Assembly (NCBI RefSeq): GCF_001314225.1
Contig: NZ_CP012697.1
Location: forward strand, 558,001 to 622,000
DNA length: 64,000 nucleotides
From: Microbacterium sp. No. 7
GTDB lineage: Bacteria; Actinomycetota; Actinomycetes; Actinomycetales; Microbacteriaceae
Reading direction: 5' to 3'
Numbering within the stretch: the stretch's first letter is position 1; each line of letters begins with the position of its first letter. Positions 1 through 8,506 of the stretch are shown piece by piece. The notes under the pieces were generated by a model. It searched no databases. It was given only the letters and a program-made list of their open reading frames with translations, and was not told the DNA's origin. Both the position numbers and the translations under genes were made by a program.

Positions 1-638
1 TCGTCTCGTTCTCGGAGTACGTGCAGCAGCTGATCGACCACGCCCGCGCGCACCCGGGCGGCACCGACCTCATCTCGGAGCTTGTGAACGCGCAGGACGA
101 CGACGGCGTCTACCTGACCGACACCGAGCTCGTGGCGATCTTCGTCCAGATGCTCGTGAGCGGCAACACGAACACGCTCATCGCCAACGCCCTCGTCGCC
201 CTGGAGGAGTATCCCGAGCAGCGCCAGGCGCTGCTCGAGGACCCGACGCTCATCCGTCCCGCCATCGAGGAGTTCATCCGCTACCGCTCCTCGATCCAGG
301 CGATCCACCGCGTCGCGACGACCGACACCGAGATCGCCGGCTTCCCCGTGCGCGAGAACGAGACGGTGCGCCTGCTGCTCGCCTCGGGCAACCACGACTC
401 GGACAAGTTCGAGAACGGCGAGGTCATGGACATCCGCCGCAAGAACGCGCGCCAGCACATCGGCATCGGGTTCGGCGTGCACACGTGCCTCGGTCAGTGG
501 CTCTTCCGGCTCGACGCCGAGGCGGCGCTCGCCGCGCTCTTCGAGCGGCACCCTGACGTCCGCATCTCGGGCGAGGTCGTCAACCGCGCCACGTTCGTGC
601 AATGGGGCCCCGAGCGGCTCCTCGTCTCGACGAGGTGA
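1..638 (+). CDS. Cytochrome P450, C-terminal part (5' end outside window)
   Basis: The frame is open to the left edge, so only the C-terminal half of a class I bacterial P450 is present. Visible parts are the I-helix (QMLVSGNTNT), the K-helix ExxR (EEFIRY) and the haem loop GFGVHTCLGQ with its cysteine ligand. The I-helix is odd: the usual A-G-x-D/E-T-T reads S-G-N-T-N-T, so the acid and the first threonine of the proton-relay pair are replaced. The gene is followed 46 bp later by a 2Fe-2S ferredoxin and then its reductase, which forms a complete three-component hydroxylase. It resembles the P450 at 38980-40245 in its C-terminal region. Substrate unknown. Confidence 0.93.
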   Translation, partial: VSFSEYVQQLIDHARAHPGGTDLISELVNAQDDDGVYLTDTELVAIFVQMLVSGNTNTLIANALVALEEYPEQRQALLEDPTLIRPAIEEFIRYRSSIQAIHRVATTDTEIAGFPVRENETVRLLLASGNHDSDKFENGEVMDIRRKNARQHIGIGFGVHTCLGQWLFRLDAEAALAALFERHPDVRISGEVVNRATFVQWGPERLLVSTR

Positions 639-684
639 GCGGCCGGGAGATGAGTGGTCGTCGAGCGAACGAGGGAGCCGAACA

Positions 685-1008
685 GTGCCACGCGTGACAT
701 ACATCCAGCCCGACGGCGCGTCGTCGGAGGTCGAGGCCTCCCGCGGGGACAGCGTGATGTCCGCGGCGATCGCCGCCGGCGTCCCGGGCATCGTCGCCGA
801 CTGCCGCGGCGGCCTCACGTGCGCGACGTGCCACGTCTTCGTCGACGAGGAGTGGCTCGAGCGCGTAGGCGAGAAGGAGCCCGAGGAGGAGGAGATGCTC
901 GAGCTCACGGCCGTGCCGGCCACGGAGTGCAGCCGCCTCTCGTGCCAGATCGTGCTCGTCGACGAGCTCGACGGGCTCGTGGTCACGGTGCCGGAGGAGC
1001 AGGAATGA
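685..1008 (+). CDS. 2Fe-2S ferredoxin, putidaredoxin/adrenodoxin type
   Basis: A 107-residue soluble ferredoxin that should carry electrons from the adjacent reductase to the upstream P450. Cluster ligands are Cys40, Cys46, Cys49 and Cys87 in the C-x5-C-x2-C...C arrangement typical of the adrenodoxin/putidaredoxin group; the stretch CRGGLTCATCHVFV and the later RLSCQIV are characteristic. An acidic patch around residues 62-70 (EKEPEEEEM) is the sort of surface used to dock to P450 and reductase. The stop codon overlaps the start of the reductase gene by 4 bp (ATGA), so the two are probably translationally coupled. A close paralogue lies at 51742-52059. Confidence 0.95.
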   Translation: MPRVTYIQPDGASSEVEASRGDSVMSAAIAAGVPGIVADCRGGLTCATCHVFVDEEWLERVGEKEPEEEEMLELTAVPATECSRLSCQIVLVDELDGLVVTVPEEQE

Positions 1009-2276
1009 GCGAGCGACACGCCGACGTGCTGATCGTCGGGGCCGGCCAGGCGGGCCTGGAGTGCGCCGCGGCGCTGCGGATGGCGAAGTTCGCCGGCACC
1101 ATCGAGATCGTGGGCCGCGAGCGGCACCTGCCCTACTCGCGCCCGCCCCTGTCGAAGGACTACCTGCTGGGCAAGAGCACCGAGGAGAACCTGCTGCTGC
1201 GCCCGCCTGCGTTCTTCGAGAGCAACGGCATCGCGCTCGAGCTCGGCCGCGAGATCGTCTCGATCGACCCCGGGGCGCACGAGGCCGTGCTCGACGACGG
1301 CTCGGTGCGGCGATACGGCTCGCTCGTGCTCGCGACCGGCGGCCGCCCGCGGCGGCTCGGCCGAGACGACGTCGACGCCGCCCCGAACGTCCACTACATC
1401 CGCACGATCGCCGACATCGACCGGCTGCGTCCCGACATCCGCGGCGACGCGCGCATGGTCGTCATCGGCGGGGGCTACATCGGCCTCGAGACGGCGTCGG
1501 TCGCGCGTCGCAGCGGCATGCACGTGACCATCGTGGAGATGGCGCCACGTCTGCTCGCGCGCGTCGCCGGCCCCGAGCTGTCGGACTTCTTCCTGCGGCT
1601 GCACCGCGCGGAGGGCGTGGAGGTGCGGCTCGACACGCGCATCGACGACGTCGAGCTCGACGGCGACGGCCGCGTCGTAGCCGTGCACGTCGAGGGCGGC
1701 GGGCGCATCGACGCCGACGTGCTCGTCGTCGGCATCGGCCTCGTGCCCGAGACCGAGATCGCCGAGACGGCCGGCCTGCGCGTCGACAACGGCGTCGTCG
1801 TCGACGCGCTCTGCCGCACGTCGGCCGCCGACGTCTTCGCGATCGGCGACATCTCCCGCCAGCCCGACCCGCAGTCCGACGGCACGCGACGGCTCGAGTC
1901 GGTGCCCAACGCCGCCGAGCAGGCACGCACCGTCGCCGGCGTCATCGTCGGCAGCCCCAGGCCGAACGACGCGATCCCGTGGTTCTGGTCGGACCAGTAC
2001 GAACACAAGCTGCAGTCGGTCGGCCTGTGGACGCACCATGACCGCGTCGTCGTGCGCGGCGGCGGACCCGGCGACGAGCACATCACGGTGCTCTACCTGC
2101 AGGGCGATCGCCTGTGCGCCGCCGACGTCGTCGGCAGCCCCCGCGACTTCGTCGCGGCCAAGCGTCTCGTCGCCGCACGGCAGGCGGTCGACGAGGACCT
2201 GCTGCGGGATCCCGCCGTGGCCATCAAAGACGCGATCGTGGAGAGCCCCGAGAGCGCGCAACCGAGGAGAGCATGA
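1005..2276 (+). CDS. FAD-dependent ferredoxin reductase (putidaredoxin reductase type)
   Basis: A 423-residue NAD(P)H:ferredoxin oxidoreductase. The N-terminal FAD-binding dinucleotide fold has GAGQAG at residues 13-18. A second nucleotide-binding motif, GGGYIG, lies near residue 153, and FAIGDI near the end of the FAD domain binds the flavin ribityl chain. The domain order matches putidaredoxin or rubredoxin reductases and the length is normal. The ATG at 1005 is chosen because it overlaps the ferredoxin stop codon and puts the glycine-rich motif at the usual position. It is the only ferredoxin reductase in the window, so it may serve all four P450s. Its 3' end overlaps the next gene by 4 bp. 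Confidence 0.95.
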   Translation: MSERHADVLIVGAGQAGLECAAALRMAKFAGTIEIVGRERHLPYSRPPLSKDYLLGKSTEENLLLRPPAFFESNGIALELGREIVSIDPGAHEAVLDDGSVRRYGSLVLATGGRPRRLGRDDVDAAPNVHYIRTIADIDRLRPDIRGDARMVVIGGGYIGLETASVARRSGMHVTIVEMAPRLLARVAGPELSDFFLRLHRAEGVEVRLDTRIDDVELDGDGRVVAVHVEGGGRIDADVLVVGIGLVPETEIAETAGLRVDNGVVVDALCRTSAADVFAIGDISRQPDPQSDGTRRLESVPNAAEQARTVAGVIVGSPRPNDAIPWFWSDQYEHKLQSVGLWTHHDRVVVRGGGPGDEHITVLYLQGDRLCAADVVGSPRDFVAAKRLVAARQAVDEDLLRDPAVAIKDAIVESPESAQPRRA

Positions 2277-2653
2277 CGATGACGTCCGCATTCGAACGAG
2301 GAAAGCAGCTGCACGCCGAGATGGTCCGCACCCCTCAGACGCCCGACCCGGAGGCGTTCGGCAGCGAGATCCAGGCGCTGAGCTGGGAGAACGTGTTCGG
2401 CAACCTGTGGACGCGACCCGGGCTCAGCCGGCGCGACCGCAGCCTCGTCACGCTTGCCGTCCTCGCGACCCTGCGCGCGACCGACGAGTTCGGCCTGCAC
2501 GTCCAGATCGCCCGGCGCAACGGGCTCTCGGTGCAGGAGCTCGAGGAGGTCGTCTACCACCTCTCCGGCTACGCGGGCTTCCCGGCGGCGGCCACGGCCC
2601 GCCGCGTCGCGCGCGAGGCGCTCGCCGAGTTCGACGAGAGCGAGCTCTCGTGA
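2273..2653 (+). CDS. Carboxymuconolactone decarboxylase (CMD) family protein
   Basis: A 126-residue all-helical CMD-fold protein. The segment RPGLSRRDRSLVTLAVLATL is the classic CMD signature and is followed by HVQIARRNGLSVQELEEVVYHLSGYAGFPAA. There is no CxxC pair, so it is not an AhpD-type peroxidase and belongs to the gamma-carboxymuconolactone decarboxylase side of the family, although no other protocatechuate-pathway gene is nearby. It starts 4 bp inside the reductase gene; ATG 2279 is an alternative start better spaced from the GAGGAG at 2264-2269. The role here is unknown; isomerase or lactone-acting enzyme is a guess. A CMD domain is also fused to a dehydrogenase at 49305-50546. Confidence 0.85.
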   Translation: MTMTSAFERGKQLHAEMVRTPQTPDPEAFGSEIQALSWENVFGNLWTRPGLSRRDRSLVTLAVLATLRATDEFGLHVQIARRNGLSVQELEEVVYHLSGYAGFPAAATARRVAREALAEFDESELS

Positions 2654-3459
2654 CGGCGGCCCGCGGCGCGACCGCGATCGTCACGGGCGGCGCGAGCGGC
2701 ATCGGCCTGGGCACGGCGCGCGCCCTCGCGCGGCGCGGCGCGAACGTCGTCGTGGCCGACATCGACGGCGCCGCCGTCGACGCCGCCGTCGCCGAGCTCG
2801 TGCAGGCCGGCCACCGTGCGATCGGCGTGACGGCCGACGTCTCGGACGAGGGCGCGTTCGAGGCGCTGCGCGACCGCGCGATCGACGCGTACGGCGCCGT
2901 CGACGTCGTCATGAACAACGTCGGCGTGCTCACCCGTGGCCTCCCCGAGCACCTGCCCGAGGAGGAGTGGCGGCGCATCCTCGACATCAACCTGTTCTCG
3001 GTCGTGCGCAGCAATCTCGTGTTCATCCCCTACTTCCAGGAGCGCGGCCGCGGACACATCGTGAACACGGCCTCGTTCGCGGGCCTGTACACGTATTCGT
3101 ACGACCGGCTGCCCTACGCGGCGTCGAAGGCCGCGATCGTGCAGATCTCGGAGGGGCTGGCGCTCTACCTGCGACCGCAGGGCATCTCGGTCACCCTCGT
3201 GTGCCCCGGACCCGTGCGCACCAACATCGGCGCGTCGCGTCGCGAGTTCGGCCCGCCGACCGTGACGCGCGGGCCCGGACCGGAGTTCGTCGCGCGCGAC
3301 GCCGACGACGTCGGCGGACAGGTCGCCGACGCGATCGAGGCTGACACGTTCATGGTCTACACCGACGAGCTCGTGGTGCCGCGCCTCGTGGGCCGCGCCT
3401 CCGACTGGAACGCCCACCTCGCACGCATGGAGCAGACGATCGCGGAGCAGGCGTCGTGA
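2650..3459 (+). CDS. Short-chain dehydrogenase/reductase (SDR)
   Basis: A 269-residue classical SDR that probably oxidises a hydroxyl group made by the P450 or reduces a ketone. It has the cofactor motif TGGASGIG near the N-terminus, NNVGV (the N-N-x-G motif), the catalytic serine in NTASFAG and the YAASK active-site motif. The adenine-binding loop VVADID ends in Asp, which favours NAD over NADP. The GTG start overlaps the CMD stop codon (GTGA), so translation is coupled. It is the fifth gene of the operon that enters the window from the left. The substrate cannot be deduced. Confidence 0.93.
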   Translation: MTAARGATAIVTGGASGIGLGTARALARRGANVVVADIDGAAVDAAVAELVQAGHRAIGVTADVSDEGAFEALRDRAIDAYGAVDVVMNNVGVLTRGLPEHLPEEEWRRILDINLFSVVRSNLVFIPYFQERGRGHIVNTASFAGLYTYSYDRLPYAASKAAIVQISEGLALYLRPQGISVTLVCPGPVRTNIGASRREFGPPTVTRGPGPEFVARDADDVGGQVADAIEADTFMVYTDELVVPRLVGRASDWNAHLARMEQTIAEQAS

Positions 3460-4514
3460 GCCGTGTCCCCGCCTTCGGGCTGCACATCCAGCGCGGCAGC
3501 GCTCCCGGCTTCGAGTACCCGATCGCGCAGGTGCGCGGCGCCCGCGAGTCGGGGCTCGACTCGGTGTGGGTCGCCGACCATCTCAACGGGTACCCGACGT
3601 CGGCGCCCGTGTTCGAGCCCTTCACGCTGATGGGATATCTCGCGCGCGAGGCGCCGGGGCTGCGCATCGGCCTGGCGGCGACCGACCCGTACCGCCGTCA
3701 TCCGGCGCTGCTCGCGCAGGCGTTCTCGACCGTCGCGGCGATGACGGGGGCGCCGCCGATCCTCGTGTTCGGGTCGGGGGAGGCGCAGAACCTCACGACG
3801 TTCGGCTGGCGGATCGAGCGACCGCTGCGGCGCGTCACCGAGTCGACCGAGGCCATCCGCGCGCTCTGGGCGTCGAGCCCCGACACCCCCGTCACCTACC
3901 GGTCGGAGCGGTTCGACATCGAGGACGCCTTTCTGCAGCTCGCGCCCGACGTGCCGCTGCCCGCGATCCACTACGCCGCGAACGGCCCCCTCATGCGCAA
4001 GCGCATCGGCCGCGAGGCCGACGGGTGGGTGCCCATGATGCTCACTCCCGAGCTGCTGGCCGAAGACCTCGCCGACATCCACGCCAATGCCGTCGAGGCG
4101 GGGCGCCGCCCGGAGGACATCGAGGTCGTCTACCACACGAGCTTCGCGCTGACCGACGACATCGCCTCGGGCCTGGAGACCGTGAAGGTCGGCTCGCAGC
4201 GTACGCTGCTCGCCTATCCGTCGATGGCGCGCCGACTCGGCGCGGAGATCGACGAGACGTACCGCTACCGCGATCTGGTGATCACGAAGGAGACCGAGGC
4301 CGACGTCAATCGCGCGGCCGCCGGCATCCCCGACAGCGCGTTCGAGCGCACGGGCGTCTACGGCTCGGCCGACGACTGCATCCGGCAGATCGACGAGTAC
4401 GTCGCAGCGGGCGTCGACCACTTCGTGTTCCGGCTCGCGACGCCCCTCGACGAGGCCGTCGCGTTCTTCCGCGACCGGCTCGTGCCGCATGTGCGGTCGA
4501 CGTACGGGGCCTGA
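3456..4514 (+). CDS. Luciferase-like monooxygenase family (probably F420-dependent) oxidoreductase
   Basis: A 352-residue TIM-barrel protein of the bacterial luciferase-like superfamily. Family features are the N-terminal strand GLHIQRGS, the VWVADHL segment, RIGLAATDPYRRHPALLAQ and a C-terminal region giving each molecule a gate over the flavin (GVDHFVFRLATP). Actinobacterial members with this layout mostly use coenzyme F420; FMN-dependent monooxygenation is the alternative. No flavin reductase gene is visible in the window, which favours F420. The GTG start overlaps the SDR stop codon by 4 bp and the gene ends the leftmost operon. It is one of four luciferase-like genes here (also 7435, 10408 and 33017). 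Confidence 0.88.
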   Translation: MSRVPAFGLHIQRGSAPGFEYPIAQVRGARESGLDSVWVADHLNGYPTSAPVFEPFTLMGYLAREAPGLRIGLAATDPYRRHPALLAQAFSTVAAMTGAPPILVFGSGEAQNLTTFGWRIERPLRRVTESTEAIRALWASSPDTPVTYRSERFDIEDAFLQLAPDVPLPAIHYAANGPLMRKRIGREADGWVPMMLTPELLAEDLADIHANAVEAGRRPEDIEVVYHTSFALTDDIASGLETVKVGSQRTLLAYPSMARRLGAEIDETYRYRDLVITKETEADVNRAAAGIPDSAFERTGVYGSADDCIRQIDEYVAAGVDHFVFRLATPLDEAVAFFRDRLVPHVRSTYGA

Positions 4515-4538
4515 TCCGCGTCGGCGCTCGCCGTGCGA

Positions 4539-5759
4539 TCACTCCACGGCGCGCGCCGCCAGCCGCGGTGCGAGCAGGCGGACGGCCAGGGCCGCCGCGA
4601 GCAGGATCGCGCCGATGACGGCGCCGGCCGCCGAGGCGCTCCAGGCGCTCGCGACGCCCGCCTCGAGAGCGGCGAAGAGCACGCGGCCCCCGAGGAAGCC
4701 CATGAGCCAGAACGACGTGACCCGGCCCAGCACCTCGGGTGCGACGCTCGTCTGCACGATCGACAGTGCCCGGTTGGACCCCGCGAGGAAGGCGCCGCCG
4801 CACACCAGCGCGCCCAGCAGTGAGAGCCAGAGGCTCGGTGCCGTGGCGAAGAGGATCGTGCCGGCGGCCTGCGCCGCCATGAGCCACACCAGGCGGCGAC
4901 GGTAGCGCTGCAGCAACGGGATGAGGAAGAACGCGGTGCCGACCGCGCCGATGCCGAACGCCGTCGCGAACCAGCCCACGGCCTCGGTCGTGCCGACGAG
5001 GCGCATCGAGATCGCGGGGCTGAGCGTCATGATGACGTCGGTCGATCCGCTGATGACGGTGCCCGAGAGGATGAGCAGCACGACGACGGGGGCCTTGCGC
5101 ATCGCCGTGAAGGCGTCGCGCACGCGCGGCCGGCCCGGAGGGCGCGGCTGCGGGCCGGGCCGCACGAACTGCAGGGCGGTGGCGTAGAACAGGTACGACA
5201 CGGCGTTGAACGCGAACGCCAGCGGAACGCCGCCGAGGAGGATCAGCCCGCTCGCGACGACGGGGCCGATCGCGCGCGCCAGGTTGAACTGGGTGGAGTT
5301 GAGCGACAGCGCGATCTCGCGCTCCTTCGGCTCCGTGATGAGCGGCACGATCGTCAGCTGCGCGGGGGAGTGGAACGCCTGGCACACGCCGAGCAGCCCG
5401 ATCGCGAGCAGCACGAGCGGCACCGTGGCGCTGCCTGTGAAGGTGATCACGGCGAGGAAGCCGCTTGCGAGCGTCGCGGCGATCTGGGCGACCGTGAGCA
5501 CCGCGCGCCGGTCGAACCGGTCGACGACGGCGCCCGCGACGGGCGCGAGCACGAAGGGCGCGAAGAACTGCGAAACGGTGACCATGCCGACCAGGAAGGT
5601 CGATGCGGTGAGCTCGTACATGAGCAGGACGGCCGCGATGTTCTGACACCACGTGCCGATGTTCGACAGGCCCGATCCCAGGAAGAAGACGCCGAAGCGG
5701 TGGGGGTTGGTGAGGACCTGCCACACGAGCGGCCGGCGCCGCCCGCGCCGCTCACCCAT
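4539..5759 (-). CDS. MFS transporter (DHA3-like, about 12 TM segments)
   Basis: A 406-residue membrane protein with about twelve hydrophobic segments, an N-terminal GVFFLGSGLSNIGTWCQNI helix and the cytoplasmic loop DRFDRRAVLTVAQ between TM2 and TM3 that marks major facilitator proteins. The sequence looks like the DHA3/enterobactin-exporter-like group (MFS_3), whose members usually export drugs or siderophores. Its start lies 8 bp inside the preceding acyl-CoA ligase gene (ATGGGTGA), so the two are co-translated; export of a toxic acid or intermediate, or uptake, are both possible. It converges with the luciferase-like gene ending at 4514, with only 24 bp between. Confidence 0.88.
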   Translation of the reverse strand: MGERRGRRRPLVWQVLTNPHRFGVFFLGSGLSNIGTWCQNIAAVLLMYELTASTFLVGMVTVSQFFAPFVLAPVAGAVVDRFDRRAVLTVAQIAATLASGFLAVITFTGSATVPLVLLAIGLLGVCQAFHSPAQLTIVPLITEPKEREIALSLNSTQFNLARAIGPVVASGLILLGGVPLAFAFNAVSYLFYATALQFVRPGPQPRPPGRPRVRDAFTAMRKAPVVVLLILSGTVISGSTDVIMTLSPAISMRLVGTTEAVGWFATAFGIGAVGTAFFLIPLLQRYRRRLVWLMAAQAAGTILFATAPSLWLSLLGALVCGGAFLAGSNRALSIVQTSVAPEVLGRVTSFWLMGFLGGRVLFAALEAGVASAWSASAAGAVIGAILLAAALAVRLLAPRLAARAVE

Positions 5760-7341
5760 CTTCGAGAAGCTTCAGCAGCTCCGCCTTCCGCAGCTTGCCG
5801 GTGCCGGTGCGCGGGAGCGCGTCGACGAAGCGCAGCACCTCGGGGATCTTCTGCTTCGCGGCACCCTGGCCCACGAAGTGGTCGCGCAGATCGTCGAGCG
5901 TGAGGCCGTGTCCGTCGTTGAGCACTACGAAGGCGCAGGCGCGTTCGCCGTACCGCTCGTCGGGCACGCCGACGACGCCGACCTCGGCGACCGCCGCGTG
6001 CGTCGCGACGATGTCCTCGATCTCGGTGGCCGAGAGGTTCTCCCCGCCGCGGATGATGATGTTCTTCTTGCGGTCGAGGATCGTCAGCCGTCCGTCGACG
6101 TAGCGGCCGATGTCGCCGGTGCGATACCAGCCGTCGGCCGTGAACGCCTCCTCACGCGGCACGTTCGTGTAGCCCGCGAACTGCTCGGGGCCGCGGACGA
6201 CGACCTCGCCGAGGTCGCCGTCGAGCACGTCGCGATCGTCGTCGTCGAGCAGGCGGATGCGATTGTCCCCTGTGAGGTAGCCGTCGGTCGACGCGCGGAT
6301 CTCGAGGGGGTCGCGCCAGTCGCCGATCGCGACCGTCGGGTGCTCGCTCATGCCGTACGCGCGCACGATGTTGACGCCGTATCGGTCGGCGCGCTCGACG
6401 AGCGCGGGGCCGACGGGCGCGCCGCCGGTCATCATCATCGCGAGCGACGACAGGTCGACGCTCGCGTCCCGATCGGCCGTGTCGAACATCGACACGGAGT
6501 GGAAGGGCGTCGTGACCATCGCGGTCACGCGCTCCTCGGTGACCAGCCGGCACGCGAGCGCGGCGTTCCAGCCGTCCATCACGATCGTCTTCATGCGGTA
6601 GCGGATCGCACGCCACGGGAACATGTACCCGCCGATGTGACCCGCTGCGGACCCCTGCAGGTAGACGTCGCGATCGCTGTCGCCGTGCGCGCGGTAGTCG
6701 AAGTCGAGCACCTCGGCGAAGATGCTGCCGACGGTGTGCACGACGCCCTTGGGCATGCCCGTCGACCCCGAGGTGTAGATGATGAGGCACGGCCGGGCGG
6801 GGTCGAGCGCGGGCAGGTCGGAGACGCGCTCCGCGGTGCCCTCGAGGTCGTCCCAGTCGACGCGGCCCGGGGCGCCCCCGACGACGACGGTCTCGGGGAG
6901 CAGGCCCGCGGGCAGGCTGTCCAGCCCGGCGAGGTAGTCGAACTTTCCCCAGCCCCGCTCGGTGACGAACAGCGCGGGCCGCGCGTCCTGCAGCACGGCG
7001 GCGACGTCGCGCGGCCCGAAGACGGGGACGATCGGCGCGAGCGTCGCGCCGAGGATGACGGCCGCGAGCTGCAGCACGGTGGCCTCGGGGCGGTTGGAGA
7101 GCTGCGCGGAGATCACGTCGCCCTCGCGGATGCCGCGGGCGCGCAGTCCGGCGGCGACGTGCTCGGCGCGGGACAGCAGCTGCCCGACCGTGAGATCCGT
7201 GCGCGCGTCGGGCGTGCGGTACTCGATCACGGTCTGCCCGGCATCGCCGGCGGCGGTGCGGAGAAGGTCGTACAGGCTGGTCGCCGCGAGTGCCTCGGGC
7301 ACGGTCGAGGTCTCGTCGATGGTCGTGTTCGTCTCGGCCAC
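5752..7341 (-). CDS. AMP-dependent acyl-CoA synthetase/ligase
   Basis: A 529-residue adenylate-forming enzyme that should activate a carboxylic acid to its CoA thioester. Motifs in order are the P-loop YTSGSTGMPKGV, the A5 motif YGMSEHP, YRTGDIG, and the C-terminal catalytic lysine in GTGKLRKAELL. Length and motif order are those of medium/long-chain or aromatic acyl-CoA ligases of the FadD/CaiC type. Translation starts at GTG 7341 after a GAAGGGAA ribosome-binding site. The gene is divergent from the luciferase-like gene at 7435 across a short AT-rich promoter region that holds two inverted repeats. An MFS transporter is translationally coupled downstream. Confidence 0.94.
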   Translation of the reverse strand: MAETNTTIDETSTVPEALAATSLYDLLRTAAGDAGQTVIEYRTPDARTDLTVGQLLSRAEHVAAGLRARGIREGDVISAQLSNRPEATVLQLAAVILGATLAPIVPVFGPRDVAAVLQDARPALFVTERGWGKFDYLAGLDSLPAGLLPETVVVGGAPGRVDWDDLEGTAERVSDLPALDPARPCLIIYTSGSTGMPKGVVHTVGSIFAEVLDFDYRAHGDSDRDVYLQGSAAGHIGGYMFPWRAIRYRMKTIVMDGWNAALACRLVTEERVTAMVTTPFHSVSMFDTADRDASVDLSSLAMMMTGGAPVGPALVERADRYGVNIVRAYGMSEHPTVAIGDWRDPLEIRASTDGYLTGDNRIRLLDDDDRDVLDGDLGEVVVRGPEQFAGYTNVPREEAFTADGWYRTGDIGRYVDGRLTILDRKKNIIIRGGENLSATEIEDIVATHAAVAEVGVVGVPDERYGERACAFVVLNDGHGLTLDDLRDHFVGQGAAKQKIPEVLRFVDALPRTGTGKLRKAELLKLLEDG

Positions 7342-7356
7342 TTCGCCGGGGTTCCC

Positions 7357-7373
7357 TTCTGATGTCGTCAGAA
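7357..7373. promoter_or_regulatory. Inverted repeat TTCTGA-N5-TCAGAA (candidate operator)
   Basis: Perfect 6-bp arms with a 5-bp spacer lie 16 bp upstream of the acyl-CoA ligase start, and two further base pairs match beyond one mismatch. Seen directly. A regulator site or a small leader hairpin are both possible; no regulator gene is adjacent. Confidence 0.4.
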
Positions 7374-7406
7374 CGGGCCGTGCGCGCCGGGCGGCACGTG
7401 CACCTT

Positions 7407-7434
7407 CAGTAGTAATATTATTATACTGACAAGT
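7407..7434 (+). promoter_or_regulatory. AT-rich divergent promoter with -10 TATACT and CAGTA-N12-TACTG repeat
   Basis: In an otherwise GC-rich region this island holds CAGTA (7407-7411) and TACTG (7424-7428) as an inverted repeat around an AT-only core. The hexamer TATACT at 7422-7427 is a near-consensus -10 element whose expected transcription start falls at or one base before the ATG at 7435. There is no Shine-Dalgarno sequence, so the downstream gene may be leaderless. The repeat overlapping the -10 suits a repressor site. Confidence 0.5.
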
Positions 7435-8460
7435 ATGTGTGATGCATCACCGTCGATGGATGACCGGCTCCCGCGCCGCCGTGGGCCCGCGCTGGCGTTG
7501 CGCTTCGACCTGCGGGCGCCCGCCTTCGGCACGCCGCCGGCCGAGCTCTACGAGGCCGCGCTGGTGCTCTCCGAGTTGGCCGACGGGGCCGGCTTCGAGC
7601 GGATCACCGTCTCGGAGCACCACCACGCCGACGACGGCTACCTGCCCGCCGTCACGGTGATGGCCGGAGCCATCGCGGCGCGCACGCGGCGCGCACGCAT
7701 CCGGTTCTCCGCGCTCATCCTGCCCCTGCACGATCCCCTGCGCGTCGCCGAGGACCTCGCGGTGCTCGACGTCATCAGTGCGGGGCGTGCGGAGGCGACC
7801 GTCGCCGCGGGCTACCGCGCGGTCGAGTTCGAGATGCTCGGCGTGCCGTTCGCGGGCCGCGGAACGCGACTCGCGTCGTCGATCGGCGTCCTGCGCACGG
7901 CATGGCGGGGGGAGCCCTTCGAGGTCGAGGGGCGTCCCGCGCTCGTGCGCCCGGTCCCTGTGCAGCCGGGCGGGCCTCCGCTCATCATGGGCGGCAGCAC
8001 GCCGCTCGCCGCCCGCCGCGCCGCGCGCATCGCCGACGGCTTCGACCCGTCGACGCCCGCCGTGCTGGACGAGTACGTCGCCGAGTGCGAGCGGCTCGGG
8101 AAGGCGCCCGGCGACCATCGGCGCCGCGTCGGCCCGTTCTCGCTGCACGTGTCGCTCGACCCGGAGCGGACCAGGGCCCTGCTCGAGCCGCACGTGCGGC
8201 ACGAGCAGAACGCCTACCGGCAATGGGATGCGGACGTCACCATCATCGCCGGTGAGCAGGAGGAGACCGACGTGTGGTCGGCCGGGACACACGTCGTCGT
8301 GACGCCGGAGCAGGCCGTCGACGCCCTCGATGCGCTCGACGGGTCAGGCGTCTTCACTCTGCATCCGCTCGTCGCCGGCGTCGACCCCGAGGTGGCCTTC
8401 GAGAGCATGACGCTGCTGCGGGATCGCGTGCTGCCGAGCCTCTCCGCGCGGCGCGCCTGA
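7435..8460 (+). CDS. Luciferase-like flavin/F420 oxidoreductase
   Basis: A 341-residue luciferase-like TIM-barrel protein. It shows the family strand ALALRFDLRAP, ITVSEHHHADDGYLP (the EHH segment that lines the flavin pocket), ARIRFSALILPLHDP, and GGSTPLAARRAARIADGF near the C-terminal phosphate-binding region. In this subfamily the cofactor may be FMNH2 or F420. No ribosome-binding site precedes ATG 7435, but a good -10 element sits at leaderless distance; ATG 7456 is the alternative start and also lacks a ribosome-binding site. The gene stands alone between two minus-strand genes and is divergent from the acyl-CoA ligase, so the two may be co-regulated. Confidence 0.87.
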   Translation: MCDASPSMDDRLPRRRGPALALRFDLRAPAFGTPPAELYEAALVLSELADGAGFERITVSEHHHADDGYLPAVTVMAGAIAARTRRARIRFSALILPLHDPLRVAEDLAVLDVISAGRAEATVAAGYRAVEFEMLGVPFAGRGTRLASSIGVLRTAWRGEPFEVEGRPALVRPVPVQPGGPPLIMGGSTPLAARRAARIADGFDPSTPAVLDEYVAECERLGKAPGDHRRRVGPFSLHVSLDPERTRALLEPHVRHEQNAYRQWDADVTIIAGEQEETDVWSAGTHVVVTPEQAVDALDALDGSGVFTLHPLVAGVDPEVAFESMTLLRDRVLPSLSARRA

Positions 8461-8506
8461 TCCCGGATGCCGGATCGCGACGCCGCCGCGCGAGGGGGTC
8501 TCGTCG

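Noticed and set aside
2273..2653. Protocatechuate (beta-ketoadipate) pathway from the CMD protein
   Set aside because: No protocatechuate dioxygenase, muconate cycloisomerase or enol-lactonase gene accompanies it; the CMD fold alone does not define that pathway.
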